DNA of 64,000 bases from Variovorax sp. WS11 (lineage in GTDB: Bacteria; Pseudomonadota; Gammaproteobacteria; Burkholderiales; Burkholderiaceae_C), in assembly GCF_010499245.1 (NCBI RefSeq), contig NZ_JAAGOW010000003.1:248001-312000 (forward strand). The letters are read 5' to 3'. Below the pieces are notes generated by a model that searched no databases, was not told the origin of the DNA, and was given only the letters and a program-made list of their open reading frames with translations. The number at the start of each line of letters is the position of its first letter. The stretch's first letter is position 1. Of the stretch, positions 21,573 through 33,038 are shown one piece after another. Position numbers and translations under genes: made by a program.

Positions 21573-23042
21573 ATGGTCAAACGGGTGTTGTGGACGCTGC
21601 TGCTGGCCGTGGTCGTGCTGGCGGTGGTGATCGCGGGCAATACCTGGCGCCGGGCCTCGCTGCAGCTGCAGGTGTCGCCGGCGCAGCAGGTGGAGGTCGA
21701 CGAGAAGGCGGCGGCCGACCGGCTGGCGGGCGCAATCCCGATCCGCACCGTCTCGGGCATGGAAGGGCTGCAGTCCGGCGGCGAAGAGTTCAAGAAGCTC
21801 CACGCCTACCTGGCGCAGCAGTTTCCCAAGCTGCATGCCACGCTCAAGAAAGAGGTGCTCGGCGACAACGCGCTGCTCTACACCTGGACCGGCAGCGATC
21901 CTTCCGCCAAGCCCATCGCGCTGATGGCGCACCAGGACGTGGTCCCCATCGCGCCGGGCACCGAGAAAGCCTGGGCGGCCGATCCCTTCAGCGGCCAGAT
22001 CAAGGACGGCTTCGTCTGGGGCCGCGGCACCTGGGACAACAAGGGCAACCTGCTGGCCCAGATGGAGGCCATCGAGATGCTGGTGGCCCAAGGCTTCCAG
22101 CCGCGGCAGACCATCTATCTCATTTCAGGCGCCGACGAGGAAGTCAGCGGCCTGCGCGGCGCCAAGCCGATCGCCGAGCTGCTGAAGTCGCGGGGCGTGC
22201 GGCTCGAGTGGGTGCTCGACGAGGGCCTGGTGGTCACCGACGGGGTGCTGCCGGGCCTGAACAAGCCGGCCGCGCTGATCGGCATGGCGGAGAAGGGCTA
22301 CGGCACCTTCTTCCTCTCGCTGGACCAGGCGCCCGGCCATTCCTCGATGCCGCCGAACAAGACGGCCATCGGCACGATGAGCGCGGCGCTCGCGCGGCTC
22401 GAGGCGAATCCGATGCCCGCGTCCATCACGGGCGTGGCCGCGGACATGTTCGCGACGATCGCGCCGGAAATGAATGGCCTCAACCGGGTGGCGCTCTCAA
22501 ACCTCTGGCTCTTCGGACCGCTGGTACAGCGCCAGCTGGAGCAGGGCGCGAGCACCAACGCCATGCTGCGCACGACGACCGCGCTGACCATCGTGCGCGC
22601 GGGCAACAAGGACAACGTGCTGCCGGGGCGCGCCGAGGCCGCCGTCAACTTCCGCATCCTGCCGGGTGACACGCTGGCATCGGTGGAGGCGCATATTCGC
22701 AAGACCATTGCCAACGATGCGATCACGATCAAGCCCTATCCGGGCAACGCGGAACCGACGCCGGTCACGTCCAGCGAGAGCGCCAGCTACCGTGCGCTGC
22801 AGGCGGCGGTGCGGCAAGCCTTTCCGGATGTGATCGTCGTGCCCGGCCTGTACATCGCCGCATCGGATTCCCGGCATTTCGTCGATGTGGCCGACAGCAT
22901 CTACCGCTTCTCGCCGGTGCGCGCGCGCCCCGAGGACCTGTCGCGCTTCCACGGCACCAACGAGCGCATCTCGATCGCCAACTACGTCGAGATGATCCGC
23001 TTCTATCACCAGCTGCTGCGCAACACCGCGCAGCCCCAGTAA
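21573..23042 (+). CDS. M20-family metallopeptidase, membrane-anchored
   Basis: The 489-residue di-zinc hydrolase resembles carboxypeptidase S/aminoacylase enzymes. An N-terminal hydrophobic helix (residues about 4-21) suggests export with a membrane anchor. Metal and catalytic residues are visible: H120 and D122 in MAHQDVVP, D155 in RGTWDNKG, and E189-E190 in GADEEVSG. It sits between fadB-like and thiolase genes on the same strand with short gaps, so it may free an acyl group from an amide-linked substrate; this is a guess from context. Confidence 0.88.
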   Translation: MVKRVLWTLLLAVVVLAVVIAGNTWRRASLQLQVSPAQQVEVDEKAAADRLAGAIPIRTVSGMEGLQSGGEEFKKLHAYLAQQFPKLHATLKKEVLGDNALLYTWTGSDPSAKPIALMAHQDVVPIAPGTEKAWAADPFSGQIKDGFVWGRGTWDNKGNLLAQMEAIEMLVAQGFQPRQTIYLISGADEEVSGLRGAKPIAELLKSRGVRLEWVLDEGLVVTDGVLPGLNKPAALIGMAEKGYGTFFLSLDQAPGHSSMPPNKTAIGTMSAALARLEANPMPASITGVAADMFATIAPEMNGLNRVALSNLWLFGPLVQRQLEQGASTNAMLRTTTALTIVRAGNKDNVLPGRAEAAVNFRILPGDTLASVEAHIRKTIANDAITIKPYPGNAEPTPVTSSESASYRALQAAVRQAFPDVIVVPGLYIAASDSRHFVDVADSIYRFSPVRARPEDLSRFHGTNERISIANYVEMIRFYHQLLRNTAQPQ

Positions 23043-23070
23043 TCCTCTTCTTTCTTCAAAGGACCTCACC

Positions 23071-24246
23071 ATGACCCGCGCCGTCATCGTCTCCACCGCC
23101 CGCACGCCGCTCGCCAAGAGCTGGAAGGGCTCCTTCAACATGACGCACGGCGCCACCCTGGGCGGCCATGCCGTGCAGCACGCCGTGGCGCGCGCCGGCA
23201 TCGAGGCCGCGGAGGTCGACGACGTCATCATGGGCTGCGCCAACCCCGAGGGCGCCACCGGCGCCAACATCGCGCGCCAGATCGCGCTGCGCGCCGGCCT
23301 GCCCATCACCACCTCGGGCATGACCATCAACCGCTTCTGCTCCTCGGGCCTGCAAACCATCGCGACCGCCGCGCAGCGCATCGTGGCGGGCGAGGGCGAG
23401 GTCTATGTGGCGGGCGGCGTGGAGAGCATCTCCTGCGTGCAGAACGAGATGAACAAGCACATGCTGGCCGACCCCTGGCTGGTCAAGCACAAGCCCGAAA
23501 TCTACTGGAACATGCTGCAGACCGCCGAGCAGGTGGCCAAGCGCTACGAGATCGGGCGCGACGCCATGGACGAGTACGGCGCTGCCAGCCAGCAGAAGGC
23601 CGCGGCCGCGCTCGAGAAGGGCCTGTTCAAGGACGAGATTGCGCCGATCACCGTGCTGGCCGGCGTGGCCGACCCGGTGCTGGGCCTGCGCACCAAGGAG
23701 GTCACGGTCGAGAACGACGAGGGCATCCGCGCCGGCACCACCAAGGAAGGCATCAGCGGCATCCGCCCGGCCCTTCCCGGCGGGCTGATCTCGGCCGGCA
23801 ACGCCAGCCAGTTCTCCGACGGCGGCGGCGCCTGCGTGGTGATGGAGGAGAAGTACGCCGAGAAGAAGGGCCTGAAGCCCCTGGGCCGCTTCCTCGGCTT
23901 CGCGGTCGCAGGCTGCGAGCCCGACGAGATGGGCATCGGCCCTGTGTTCGCGATCCCCAAGGTGCTCAAGCGCCTGGGCCTGAAGATCGACGACATCGAC
24001 CTGTGGGAGCTCAACGAGGCCTTCGCCGTGCAGGTGATCTACTGCCGCGACAAGCTGGGCATCCCGGGCGACCGCCTGAACGTCAACGGCGGCGCCATCG
24101 CGGTGGGCCACCCCTACGGCGTGAGCGGCCAGCGCCTGACCGGCCATGCGCTGATCGAGGGCAAGCGTCGCGGTGCGAAGAAGGTCGTGGTGACGATGTG
24201 CATCGGCGGCGGGATGGGCGCGGCGGGGGTGTTCGAGGTTCTCTGA
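23071..24246 (+). CDS. Acetyl-CoA C-acyltransferase (thiolase)
   Basis: The 391-residue thiolase cleaves 3-ketoacyl-CoA with CoA. The nucleophile is C90 in NRFCSSGLQ. The second-half catalytic residues are H347 (VGHPYGVSG) and C377 (MCIGGGMG). The end GGGMGAAGVFEVL is typical of the FadA type. AAAGGA precedes the ATG. It completes the beta-oxidation spiral with the hydratase/dehydrogenase gene upstream and the acyl-CoA dehydrogenase six bases downstream. Confidence 0.94.
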   Translation: MTRAVIVSTARTPLAKSWKGSFNMTHGATLGGHAVQHAVARAGIEAAEVDDVIMGCANPEGATGANIARQIALRAGLPITTSGMTINRFCSSGLQTIATAAQRIVAGEGEVYVAGGVESISCVQNEMNKHMLADPWLVKHKPEIYWNMLQTAEQVAKRYEIGRDAMDEYGAASQQKAAAALEKGLFKDEIAPITVLAGVADPVLGLRTKEVTVENDEGIRAGTTKEGISGIRPALPGGLISAGNASQFSDGGGACVVMEEKYAEKKGLKPLGRFLGFAVAGCEPDEMGIGPVFAIPKVLKRLGLKIDDIDLWELNEAFAVQVIYCRDKLGIPGDRLNVNGGAIAVGHPYGVSGQRLTGHALIEGKRRGAKKVVVTMCIGGGMGAAGVFEVL

Positions 24247-24252
24247 CACGCC

Positions 24253-26108
<1,856 letters not shown>

Positions 26109-26109
<1 letters not shown>

Positions 26110-26312
26110 TGACCACCACCCCTCCCAAGCCCCATGCCAGGCTCGAGAAATGGATCTGGATCCTGATCTACGGGGGTCTGTTCCTGCTGATCCTCGGCAT
26201 CGCGACCGGCCGCGCCAACGAGGCGCTGGGCTGGTCGATGGCCACGCCCGGCGTGCTGCTGGCGGTGGCCGGCGTGGTGCTCATCTACGTTCGCTCGAGG
26301 CTCAAGCCATGA
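26109..26312 (+). CDS. Small two-helix membrane protein, unknown function
   Basis: The 67-residue product is translationally coupled to the acyl-CoA dehydrogenase by a one-base stop/start overlap. A basic N-terminus (KPHARLEKW) leads into helix 1 (WILIYGGLFLLILGIA), a short loop, then helix 2 (PGVLLAVAGVVLIYVRSRLKP). The composition and overlap make it a real gene. I do not recognise the family. It could tether or support the surrounding acyl-CoA enzymes at the membrane, but nothing in the sequence shows that. Confidence 0.8.
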
Positions 26313-26358
26313 TCGAGCACATCGCGATGGCGAACCCCCTGAACCCGGAGACAAGACC

Positions 26359-27153
26359 ATGAGCGCACGAAGCATCCAGAAACTGTTCGACCTGAGCGGC
26401 AAGACCGCCCTGGTCACCGGCGGCTCCCGCGGCCTGGGCCTGCAGATGGCCCACGCGCTGGGCGAGGCCGGCGCCAAGATCATGCTGAACTCGCGCAAGG
26501 CCGAGGACCTGGAGCAGGCCGCGGCCGAGCTGCAGGCGGCCGGCATCGACGCCCGCTGGATCGCCGCCGACTGCTCGAAGGAAGAAGACACGCGGCGCCT
26601 CGCCGACGAGACCCTGGAGCGCATGGGCGCGGTCGACATCCTGGTCAACAACGCGGGCGCCAGCTGGGGCGCGCCGGCCGAGGACCACCCGGTGGAGGCC
26701 TGGGACAAGGTGATGAACCTCAACGTCCGCGGCTACTTCATCCTCGCGCAGCAGATCGCGCGCGGCTGCATGATCCCGAAGAAGAGCGGGCGCATCATCA
26801 ACATCGCCTCCATCGCGGGCCTGAACGGCAACCCGCCCGAGATGCAGACCCTGGCCTACAACACCTCCAAGAGCGCGGTGATCGGCTTCACGCACACGCT
26901 GGCGGCCGAATGGGGCCGCTACAACATCAACGTCAACGCGATCTGCCCGGGTTTCTTCATGACCAAGATGGCGGCCGGGCTGATCAAGTCCATCGGCGAG
27001 GAAAAAATGGCCTCGCATGCGCCGCTGGGCCGGCTGGGCGACGAGGAAGACCTCAAGGGCATCACCCTGCTGTACGCGAGCGATGCCGGCAAGCACATCA
27101 CCGGCCAGTGGCTGGCCGTGGACGGCGGCGTGAGCGTGGTGCTCGGGGCCTGA
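26359..27153 (+). CDS. SDR-family oxidoreductase
   Basis: The 264-residue classical short-chain dehydrogenase has the nucleotide motif TGGSRGLGLQ from residue 20, NNAGAS, and the active-site pair Y167 and K171 in LAYNTSKSAV. It would act on a 3-hydroxyacyl-CoA or related alcohol. It lies in the beta-oxidation run, one base before the thioesterase gene. Confidence 0.92.
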   Translation: MSARSIQKLFDLSGKTALVTGGSRGLGLQMAHALGEAGAKIMLNSRKAEDLEQAAAELQAAGIDARWIAADCSKEEDTRRLADETLERMGAVDILVNNAGASWGAPAEDHPVEAWDKVMNLNVRGYFILAQQIARGCMIPKKSGRIINIASIAGLNGNPPEMQTLAYNTSKSAVIGFTHTLAAEWGRYNINVNAICPGFFMTKMAAGLIKSIGEEKMASHAPLGRLGDEEDLKGITLLYASDAGKHITGQWLAVDGGVSVVLGA

Positions 27154-27154
27154 C

Positions 27155-27616
27155 ATGGCCTCCGGGTCCGACGACATCAACATCCGCTCCTACGCGAGCC
27201 AGATCCCCTTCGCGCGCCACCTCGGCTTCGAGCTCACGAAGTTCGAGGGCGGCGAATCCGAGATCCACTACACGGCGAAGCCCGAGCACCTGAACACCTT
27301 CGACGTGACCCACGGCGGCGCCTGCATGACGCTGCTGGACATCACCATGGCCGCCGCCGCGCGCAGCCAGACGCCCGAGCTCGGCGTGGTCACCATCGAG
27401 ATGAAGACCAGCTTCATGCGGCCCTCGGTCGGCCCGCTGCATGCGCGAGGCCGGCTGATGCACCGCACCGCCACGCTGGCCTTCACCGAAGCCACGATCT
27501 ACGATGAACAGAAGCGCGTCTGCGCCCACGCCACCGGCACCTTCAAGTACGTGAAGCGACGCCTTCCCACCGGCCCCGGCAGCGCTAACGCCATGCGTCC
27601 GCCTTCTACCGACTAA
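27155..27616 (+). CDS. PaaI-type hotdog-fold acyl-CoA thioesterase
   Basis: The 153-residue hotdog-fold protein has the family motif THGGACMTLLD with its catalytic aspartate, followed by TIEMKTSFMRPS. Such enzymes hydrolyse stalled acyl-CoA or aryl-CoA intermediates to free CoA. The gene begins one base after the SDR stop and is probably co-translated with it. Confidence 0.9.
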   Translation: MASGSDDINIRSYASQIPFARHLGFELTKFEGGESEIHYTAKPEHLNTFDVTHGGACMTLLDITMAAAARSQTPELGVVTIEMKTSFMRPSVGPLHARGRLMHRTATLAFTEATIYDEQKRVCAHATGTFKYVKRRLPTGPGSANAMRPPSTD

Positions 27617-27628
27617 GAGAAACCCGAC

Positions 27629-28645
27629 ATGCCCACCAATCGCCAGCAACTGCTCGACAACCGCCCCGAGGGCGAAGCCGTCGCCTCCAACTTCAAGCTC
27701 GTCAGTGCGCAGACGCCGCCGCTGAATGACAACCAGGTCCTGGTGCGCCACCACTACATGAGCCTGGACCCGTACATGCGCGGCCGCATGAACGATGCCA
27801 AGAGCTATGCCCAGCCGCAGCCCCTCGGCCAGGTGATGCAGGGCGGCACCGCCGGCGAGGTGGTGGAGAGCCGGCACCCCAAGTACGCCATCGGCGACAA
27901 GGTGGTCGGCTTCGGCGGCTGGCAGGAATACAGCGTGGTCGATGCCTCGCAGCCGGGCGCGCTGAAGAAGGTGGACACCACCCATGTGCCGCTGTCGCAT
28001 TACCTCGGCGCCGTCGGCATGCCGGGCGTGACGGCCTGGTACGGGCTGGTGAAGATCATCGCCCCGAAGGCCGGCGAGACGCTCGTGGTCACGGCCGCCG
28101 CCGGCGCCGTGGGCAGCGCCTTCGGCGCGCTGGCCAAGGCGCGCGGCTGCCGGGTGGTCGGCATCGCGGGCGGCGCGGACAAGTGCAGGTACGTGAAGGA
28201 CGAGCTGGGCTTCGATGCCTGCATCGACTACCGGCAGCACCCCGACGTCAAGAGCATGAGCGCCGCCCTCAAGGAAGCCTGCCCCGACGGCATCGACGGC
28301 TACTTCGAGAACGTCGGCGGCTACATCTTCGACGCCGTGCTGCTGCGTGCCAATGCCTTCGCGCGCATCGCGCTGTGCGGCATGATTGCCGGCTACGACG
28401 GGCAGGCGCTGCCGCTGGCCAACCCGGCGCTGTTCCTCATCAACCGGATCAAGCTCGAGGGCTTCATCGTCAGCGAGCACATGGAAGTCTGGCCCGAGGC
28501 GCTGGCCGAGCTGGGCCAGCTGGTCGCGAGCGGCAAGCTCAAGCCGCGCGAGTCGGTCGCGCAGGGCATCGAGTCGGCGCCGGAGGCCTTCCTGGGTCTG
28601 CTCAAGGGCAAGAATTTCGGCAAGCAACTGGTGAAGCTGATCTAG
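27629..28645 (+). CDS. NADP-dependent medium-chain reductase (CurA/prostaglandin-reductase-like)
   Basis: The 338-residue zinc-free MDR enzyme has the N-terminal signature YMSLDPYMRGRMND and the nucleotide loop AAAGAVGSAFGALAKARG. Relatives reduce activated double bonds of enones or enoyl compounds with NADPH. It lies 12 bases after the thioesterase gene in the same run. Confidence 0.92.
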   Translation: MPTNRQQLLDNRPEGEAVASNFKLVSAQTPPLNDNQVLVRHHYMSLDPYMRGRMNDAKSYAQPQPLGQVMQGGTAGEVVESRHPKYAIGDKVVGFGGWQEYSVVDASQPGALKKVDTTHVPLSHYLGAVGMPGVTAWYGLVKIIAPKAGETLVVTAAAGAVGSAFGALAKARGCRVVGIAGGADKCRYVKDELGFDACIDYRQHPDVKSMSAALKEACPDGIDGYFENVGGYIFDAVLLRANAFARIALCGMIAGYDGQALPLANPALFLINRIKLEGFIVSEHMEVWPEALAELGQLVASGKLKPRESVAQGIESAPEAFLGLLKGKNFGKQLVKLI

Positions 28646-28670
28646 GCTTCACTCGCGCAAGGAGGCCGTG

Positions 28671-30311
28671 ATGGACGCAACGCACGAGGTCTTCAACCAG
28701 CCGGAGCCGCTGGCCGGCTACAACCTGTTCGAGACCAACCGGCCGTTGCGCGATGCGCTCAAGTTCAACGCGCCGCAGCTGCAGCTTTCGCCGCTCGAAC
28801 ATCTGGGCGGCGTGCTCGGCTCGGCCGAGATGCAGGTCCATGCGCGGCTCGCGAACACGAATCCGCCGGTGCTGCACACGCACGATCGATTCGGGCGGCG
28901 CGTCGACGAAGTGGAGTTTCATCCGAGCTACCACGTGCTGATGAAGGCAGCGGTGGGGGCGGGCTTGCATGGCACGCCGTGGACGGGCGAATCGGCTTCG
29001 CCCCACGTTCAGCGCGCCGCCGGCTTCATGCTCTTCACCGAGCTCGAGCCCTCCATCCTCTGCCCCATCTCCATGAGCTACGCCGTCACGCCCGCCCTGC
29101 GCGGCAACGCGGCCATCCATGCCGACTGGGGGGCCAAGCTCGCGAGCCTCTGGTACGACCCAGCCCTGAAGCCCTGGCGCGACAAGCCCGGCGTGACCAT
29201 GGGCATGGGCATGACCGAGAAGCAGGGCGGCTCCGACGTGCGGGCCAACACCACCCGCGCCGTGCGCGCCGGCAGCGACGCCTGGGGCGAGCGCTACGAG
29301 ATCACCGGCCACAAGTGGTTCTTCTCCGCGCCGATGTGCGATGCCTTCCTGGTGCTGGCGCAGGCCCCCGCGGGCCTCAGCTGCTTCTTCCTGCCGCGCG
29401 TGCTCGACGACGGCAGCCGCAACGCCATCCGCATCCAGCGCCTGAAGGACAAGCTGGGCAACAAGGCCAACGCCAGCTCCGAGGTCGAGTTCCACGGTGC
29501 CAGCGCCTGGCTGGTGGGCGAGGAGGGCCGCGGCATCCCGCAGATCCTCGAGATGGGCACCATGACGCGCCTGGACTGCGCCCTGGGCACCAGCGGCCTG
29601 ATGCGCCAGGCGCTCAGCCTCGCGCTGAACCATACGTCCCAGCGGCAGGCCTTCGGCAAGCCGCTCGCCCTGCAGCCGCTGATGAAGAACGTGCTGGCCG
29701 ACCTCGCGCTCGAAAGCGAAGCGGCCACCGCGCTGGCGATCCGCCTGGCGCGCGCCTTCGACCGCCCGCAGGACGCGCACGAGCGCCTGATGGCGCGCCT
29801 GCTCACACCGGTGGCCAAGTTCTGGATCTGCAAGCGCGGCAGCCACTTTGCGCAGGAGGCGATGGAATGCCTCGGCGGCAACGGCTACGTGGAGGAGGGC
29901 GGCGAGGGCGTGATGGCGCGCATCTACCGCGAGATGCCGCTCAACTCCATCTGGGAAGGCGCCGGCAACATCATGGCGCTCGACCTGCTGCGCGGCCTGC
30001 GCAAGGGCGATGCCGTCGCCGCGCTGGCGCAGGAACTGAAGCCGGCGCGCGGCAGCGATGCGGCGCTCGACCGCCTGGCCGACGCGCTGCCCGCGCGCAT
30101 CGAGGCCATGGCCACCGAGGCCGAGGCGCGCCGCCTCGCGCAGGACGTGGCGCTGGCCGTGCAGGCCGCTGTGCTGGTGCAGACCGCACCGCCTGCGGTC
30201 GCGGGCGCCTTCTGCGCCTCCCGCCTCGGCGGCGACTGGGGCCAGGCCTTCGGCACCCTGGGCGCCGGCACCGATTTCGATTCCATCATCGCGCGCGCCC
30301 AGCCCCGGTGA
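28671..30311 (+). CDS. AidB-like acyl-CoA dehydrogenase
   Basis: The 546-residue flavoprotein belongs to the AidB/isovaleryl-CoA-dehydrogenase-like group. N-terminal FNQPEPLAGYNLFETNRPL is typical of AidB. The FAD region MGMGMTEKQGGSDVRANT and the C-terminal MECLGGNGYVEEGG and SIWEGAGNIMALDLLR are clear. GGAGG lies five bases before the ATG at 28671, better spacing than the GTG three bases earlier. It may oxidise a branched acyl-CoA here rather than serve in alkylation defence. Confidence 0.92.
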   Translation: MDATHEVFNQPEPLAGYNLFETNRPLRDALKFNAPQLQLSPLEHLGGVLGSAEMQVHARLANTNPPVLHTHDRFGRRVDEVEFHPSYHVLMKAAVGAGLHGTPWTGESASPHVQRAAGFMLFTELEPSILCPISMSYAVTPALRGNAAIHADWGAKLASLWYDPALKPWRDKPGVTMGMGMTEKQGGSDVRANTTRAVRAGSDAWGERYEITGHKWFFSAPMCDAFLVLAQAPAGLSCFFLPRVLDDGSRNAIRIQRLKDKLGNKANASSEVEFHGASAWLVGEEGRGIPQILEMGTMTRLDCALGTSGLMRQALSLALNHTSQRQAFGKPLALQPLMKNVLADLALESEAATALAIRLARAFDRPQDAHERLMARLLTPVAKFWICKRGSHFAQEAMECLGGNGYVEEGGEGVMARIYREMPLNSIWEGAGNIMALDLLRGLRKGDAVAALAQELKPARGSDAALDRLADALPARIEAMATEAEARRLAQDVALAVQAAVLVQTAPPAVAGAFCASRLGGDWGQAFGTLGAGTDFDSIIARAQPR

Positions 30312-30336
30312 GCGCCGCAAGGAAGCAAGAAGAACC

Positions 30337-31275
30337 ATGCCTGACCTGATCCTCCACCACTACGCCACCTCGCCCTTCTCCGAGAAGCTGCGCCTCGTGC
30401 TCGGCTACAAGAAGCTGGCCTGGAAGTCCGTGATCATTCCGCAGATCGCGCCCAAGCCCGACCTCGTCGCGCTCACCGGCGGCTACCGCCGCACGCCGGT
30501 GCTGCAGATCGGCGCCGACATCTACTGCGACACCTCGCTCATCTGCGACGTGCTGGAACACGTGGCGCCGCTGCCCTCGCTGTACCCCGAGCCGGGCAAG
30601 GGCCTGGAGCGCGTGGTCGCCCAGTGGGGCGACACCACGCTCTTCTGGGCCTCGATGGCCTACAGCATCAGCGGCAAGGGCACCGCCGATCTCTTCGCCA
30701 AGGCGCCGCCCGAGGCCGCCAAGGCCTTCGGCGAGGACCGCAAGGCCATGAGCGTGAACATGGTGCGGCACCGGCCCGGCGACGCCGCGGCGGCCTACAA
30801 GTCCTACCTGCGGCGCATGTCCGACATGCTCGACGACACCGACTACCTGGTCGGCGCCTATCCCACCGTGGCCGACTTCGCCTGCTACCACGCGCTGTGG
30901 TTCACCCGCAAGCGCACGCCCTCGATGGCCGGCATCCTGCAGATCACGCCGGCGGTGAGCGACTGGATGGACCGCATGGCCGCCATCGGCCACGGCACGA
31001 TGGAGACCTTCGACGCCGCCCAGGCCCTCGCGGTGGCCGCCGCCAACACGCCGCACACGCTGCTGTCCGACAGCACCTTCCAGGACGAGCACGGCATCCC
31101 GCTGGGCACGCGCGTCACGGTCGCTGCCGAGAGCTTCGGCCCCGAGCCGACCGAAGGCGAACTGATGGCCGCGACCCGCACGCACTACACGCTGCGCCGC
31201 ACCGACCCGCGGGCGGGCACGGTGCATGTGCACTTTCCGCGCATCGGGTACACCTTGCGCAAGGTCGAAGCCTGA
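30337..31275 (+). CDS. Glutathione S-transferase-family protein with C-terminal extension
   Basis: The 312-residue protein has an N-terminal thioredoxin-like GST domain (YATSPFSEKLRLVLGYKK, with SPFSEK at the catalytic turn; TPVLQIGADIYCDTSLICDVLE) and a helical C-terminal domain. About 80 further residues follow, ending in a beta-rich segment (LGTRVTVAAESFGPEPTEGE) that is not part of an ordinary GST. Chemistry unknown. It may handle electrophilic intermediates of the pathway. Confidence 0.88.
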   Translation: MPDLILHHYATSPFSEKLRLVLGYKKLAWKSVIIPQIAPKPDLVALTGGYRRTPVLQIGADIYCDTSLICDVLEHVAPLPSLYPEPGKGLERVVAQWGDTTLFWASMAYSISGKGTADLFAKAPPEAAKAFGEDRKAMSVNMVRHRPGDAAAAYKSYLRRMSDMLDDTDYLVGAYPTVADFACYHALWFTRKRTPSMAGILQITPAVSDWMDRMAAIGHGTMETFDAAQALAVAAANTPHTLLSDSTFQDEHGIPLGTRVTVAAESFGPEPTEGELMAATRTHYTLRRTDPRAGTVHVHFPRIGYTLRKVEA

Positions 31276-31337
31276 ACGTGAAGACGGGGACTGAACGCAG
31301 CAGTCGCAGAGGTTACGCAGAAGTCGCGCAAGGACAG

Positions 31338-31349
31338 CCAAAATTTTGG
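31338..31349. promoter_or_regulatory. AT-rich palindrome CCAAAATTTTGG in the gap before the second SDR gene
   Basis: A perfect 12-base palindrome lies in a 106-base gap that breaks an otherwise tight operon, 32 bases before the next ATG. It stands out against the GC-rich surroundings. It could be an operator or part of a dispersed repeat. No promoter hexamers are convincing. Confidence 0.3.
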
Positions 31350-31381
31350 TTGTCGTCTTCCTCCGCAAACAAGGACCCCCA

Positions 31382-32290
31382 ATGATCCAGGACTTCCACG
31401 GCACCACCGCCGTTCTCACCGGCGCCGGCTCCGGCTTCGGCCTCGAATGCGCGCGCATCGGCGCCGCGCGCGGCATGAACCTGGTGCTGGTCGACGTGCA
31501 GCAGGACGCGCTGGACGAGGCGCGCGCCGAGATGGAGGCGGCCGGTGCCCAGGTCCTGGCGCGCAAGGTCGACGTGGCCGACGCGGGCCAGATGGAACAG
31601 CTTGCAAGAGACGTGAAGGAGCGCTTCGGCGCGCCGCATTTCGTCTTCAACAATGCCGGCGTGGGTTCCGGCGGGCTGGTCTGGGAGAACACCGTTGCCG
31701 ACTGGGAATGGGTGCTCGGCGTCGACCTGTGGGGCGTGATCCACGGCGTGCGCCTGTTCACGCCGATGATGCTCGAGGCGGCCGCCAAAGACCCGGCCTG
31801 GCGCGGCCACATCGTCAACACCGCCAGCATGGCAGGCCTGCTGACGCCGCCCAACATGGGCATCTACAACACCGCCAAGGCGGCGGTCGTGAGCCTCACC
31901 GAAACCCTCTACCAGGACCTCAAGCTCATCACCGACCAGGTCGGCGCGAGCCTGCTGTGCCCGTACTTCGTGCCCACCGGCATCACCAGCAGCGAGCGCA
32001 ACCGGCCCGGCGCGCTGGCGGCCGACAAGCCCACCCGAAGCCAGCTGATCGGCCAGGCCATGAGCAACAAGGCGGTCAGCAGCGGCAAGGTCACGGCCGT
32101 CGAGGTGGCGAACCAGGTCTTCGAAGCGATCAGCGCCAACCAGTTCTACGTGTTCAGCCATCCCAAGGCGCTGGGCAACGTGAGGAGCCGCATGGAGAAC
32201 ATCGTCTCCCTCACCAACCCCGCCGATCCCTTCCTGGAGCGGCCCGAGATCGGCGCGAAGCTGCGCGCCCAGTTGCGCGGCGCGGACTGA
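31382..32290 (+). CDS. SDR-family oxidoreductase
   Basis: The 302-residue short-chain dehydrogenase has TGAGSGFGLE from residue 13, FNNAGVGSGG and the active-site Y162/K166 in GIYNTAKAAV. It has a longer C-terminal substrate region than the SDR at 26359. The ATG at 31382 is preferred to an upstream GTG in frame because the fold starts there. It is probably the last gene of the acyl catabolism block. Confidence 0.91.
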   Translation: MIQDFHGTTAVLTGAGSGFGLECARIGAARGMNLVLVDVQQDALDEARAEMEAAGAQVLARKVDVADAGQMEQLARDVKERFGAPHFVFNNAGVGSGGLVWENTVADWEWVLGVDLWGVIHGVRLFTPMMLEAAAKDPAWRGHIVNTASMAGLLTPPNMGIYNTAKAAVVSLTETLYQDLKLITDQVGASLLCPYFVPTGITSSERNRPGALAADKPTRSQLIGQAMSNKAVSSGKVTAVEVANQVFEAISANQFYVFSHPKALGNVRSRMENIVSLTNPADPFLERPEIGAKLRAQLRGAD

Positions 32291-32373
32291 ACCCGGGCCG
32301 GGTCGGACTCGGGAGGCCCCCCGCGTAGGTGTTCGCTGGCAGACAGTGCGTCTGCTTTGGGGACACTGGCTCG

Positions 32374-32844
32374 ATGCTGAACCAAGCCTACGCAACGCCC
32401 GAAGCGGCGCGGCGCGACTACGGCCCCGTGCACGCCCAACTGACCAAAGCCGATCTCGGCGCCCAGCTGGCACGCCGCGCCGACGAATGGATCCGCCATG
32501 CGGGTCCCGCCGAGCTGTTGAGCGTCATCCTCTCCGGCGGCCTCAGTCCGGTGATCGTCGAAGAGGACGGCCACGTCCGCACCGGCATCGAGCTCGGCGA
32601 AGAGCCGGGCCTGCTGTCGAAACTCGGGATCATCTGGTCCGATCTGCCGCCAGCGGAGACGCTGCCCATCGTCGCGCTCGTCTGGGAGGCGACGCCGCCG
32701 CCTGCCGACAGCCGCCTATGGGAGGCCTGGCTGGCCCTCGACGGCCATGCGCGGGAAGGTGTGCGCCGCTTCCTGCACGACGAAGTCGACCAGTGCATCC
32801 CCTTGTTCGAGGCCTGCGCTGAGGCCTGGCTCCGCGAGAAGTAA
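32374..32844 (+). CDS. Hypothetical protein
   Basis: The frame encodes about 156 residues from this ATG. The product is acidic and soluble with no signal peptide or membrane segment. It reads as a plausible folded protein (repeated LWEAWLALDG-like helical stretches, tryptophans throughout, end AEAWLREK). I do not recognise the family. The start is uncertain; the frame is open 45 bases further upstream. Confidence 0.65.
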   Translation: MLNQAYATPEAARRDYGPVHAQLTKADLGAQLARRADEWIRHAGPAELLSVILSGGLSPVIVEEDGHVRTGIELGEEPGLLSKLGIIWSDLPPAETLPIVALVWEATPPPADSRLWEAWLALDGHAREGVRRFLHDEVDQCIPLFEACAEAWLREK

Positions 32845-33038
32845 ACCCTTCGTTGTACCTGTTGCATTCGGTTGTAACCCACTGCTTCTTCAACAGGCAA
32901 TCCGGCGGCAAGCCTTGTGGGACAAGGCTTCGGGGAGTTGCTCCCGCAGTTTTCCACAAGCTTGTCCACCTTCCGCGGGGACATTTCCGAGGAATGTCGC
33001 ACAAGGGTGAGGAAGGGCGAGGTGCCGTCAGGGCTTCT

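Noticed and set aside
26309..26362. 17-residue frame MIEHIAMANPLNPETRP overlapping the small membrane protein stop and the SDR start
   Set aside because: Too short and without composition evidence; may only be a coupling artefact.
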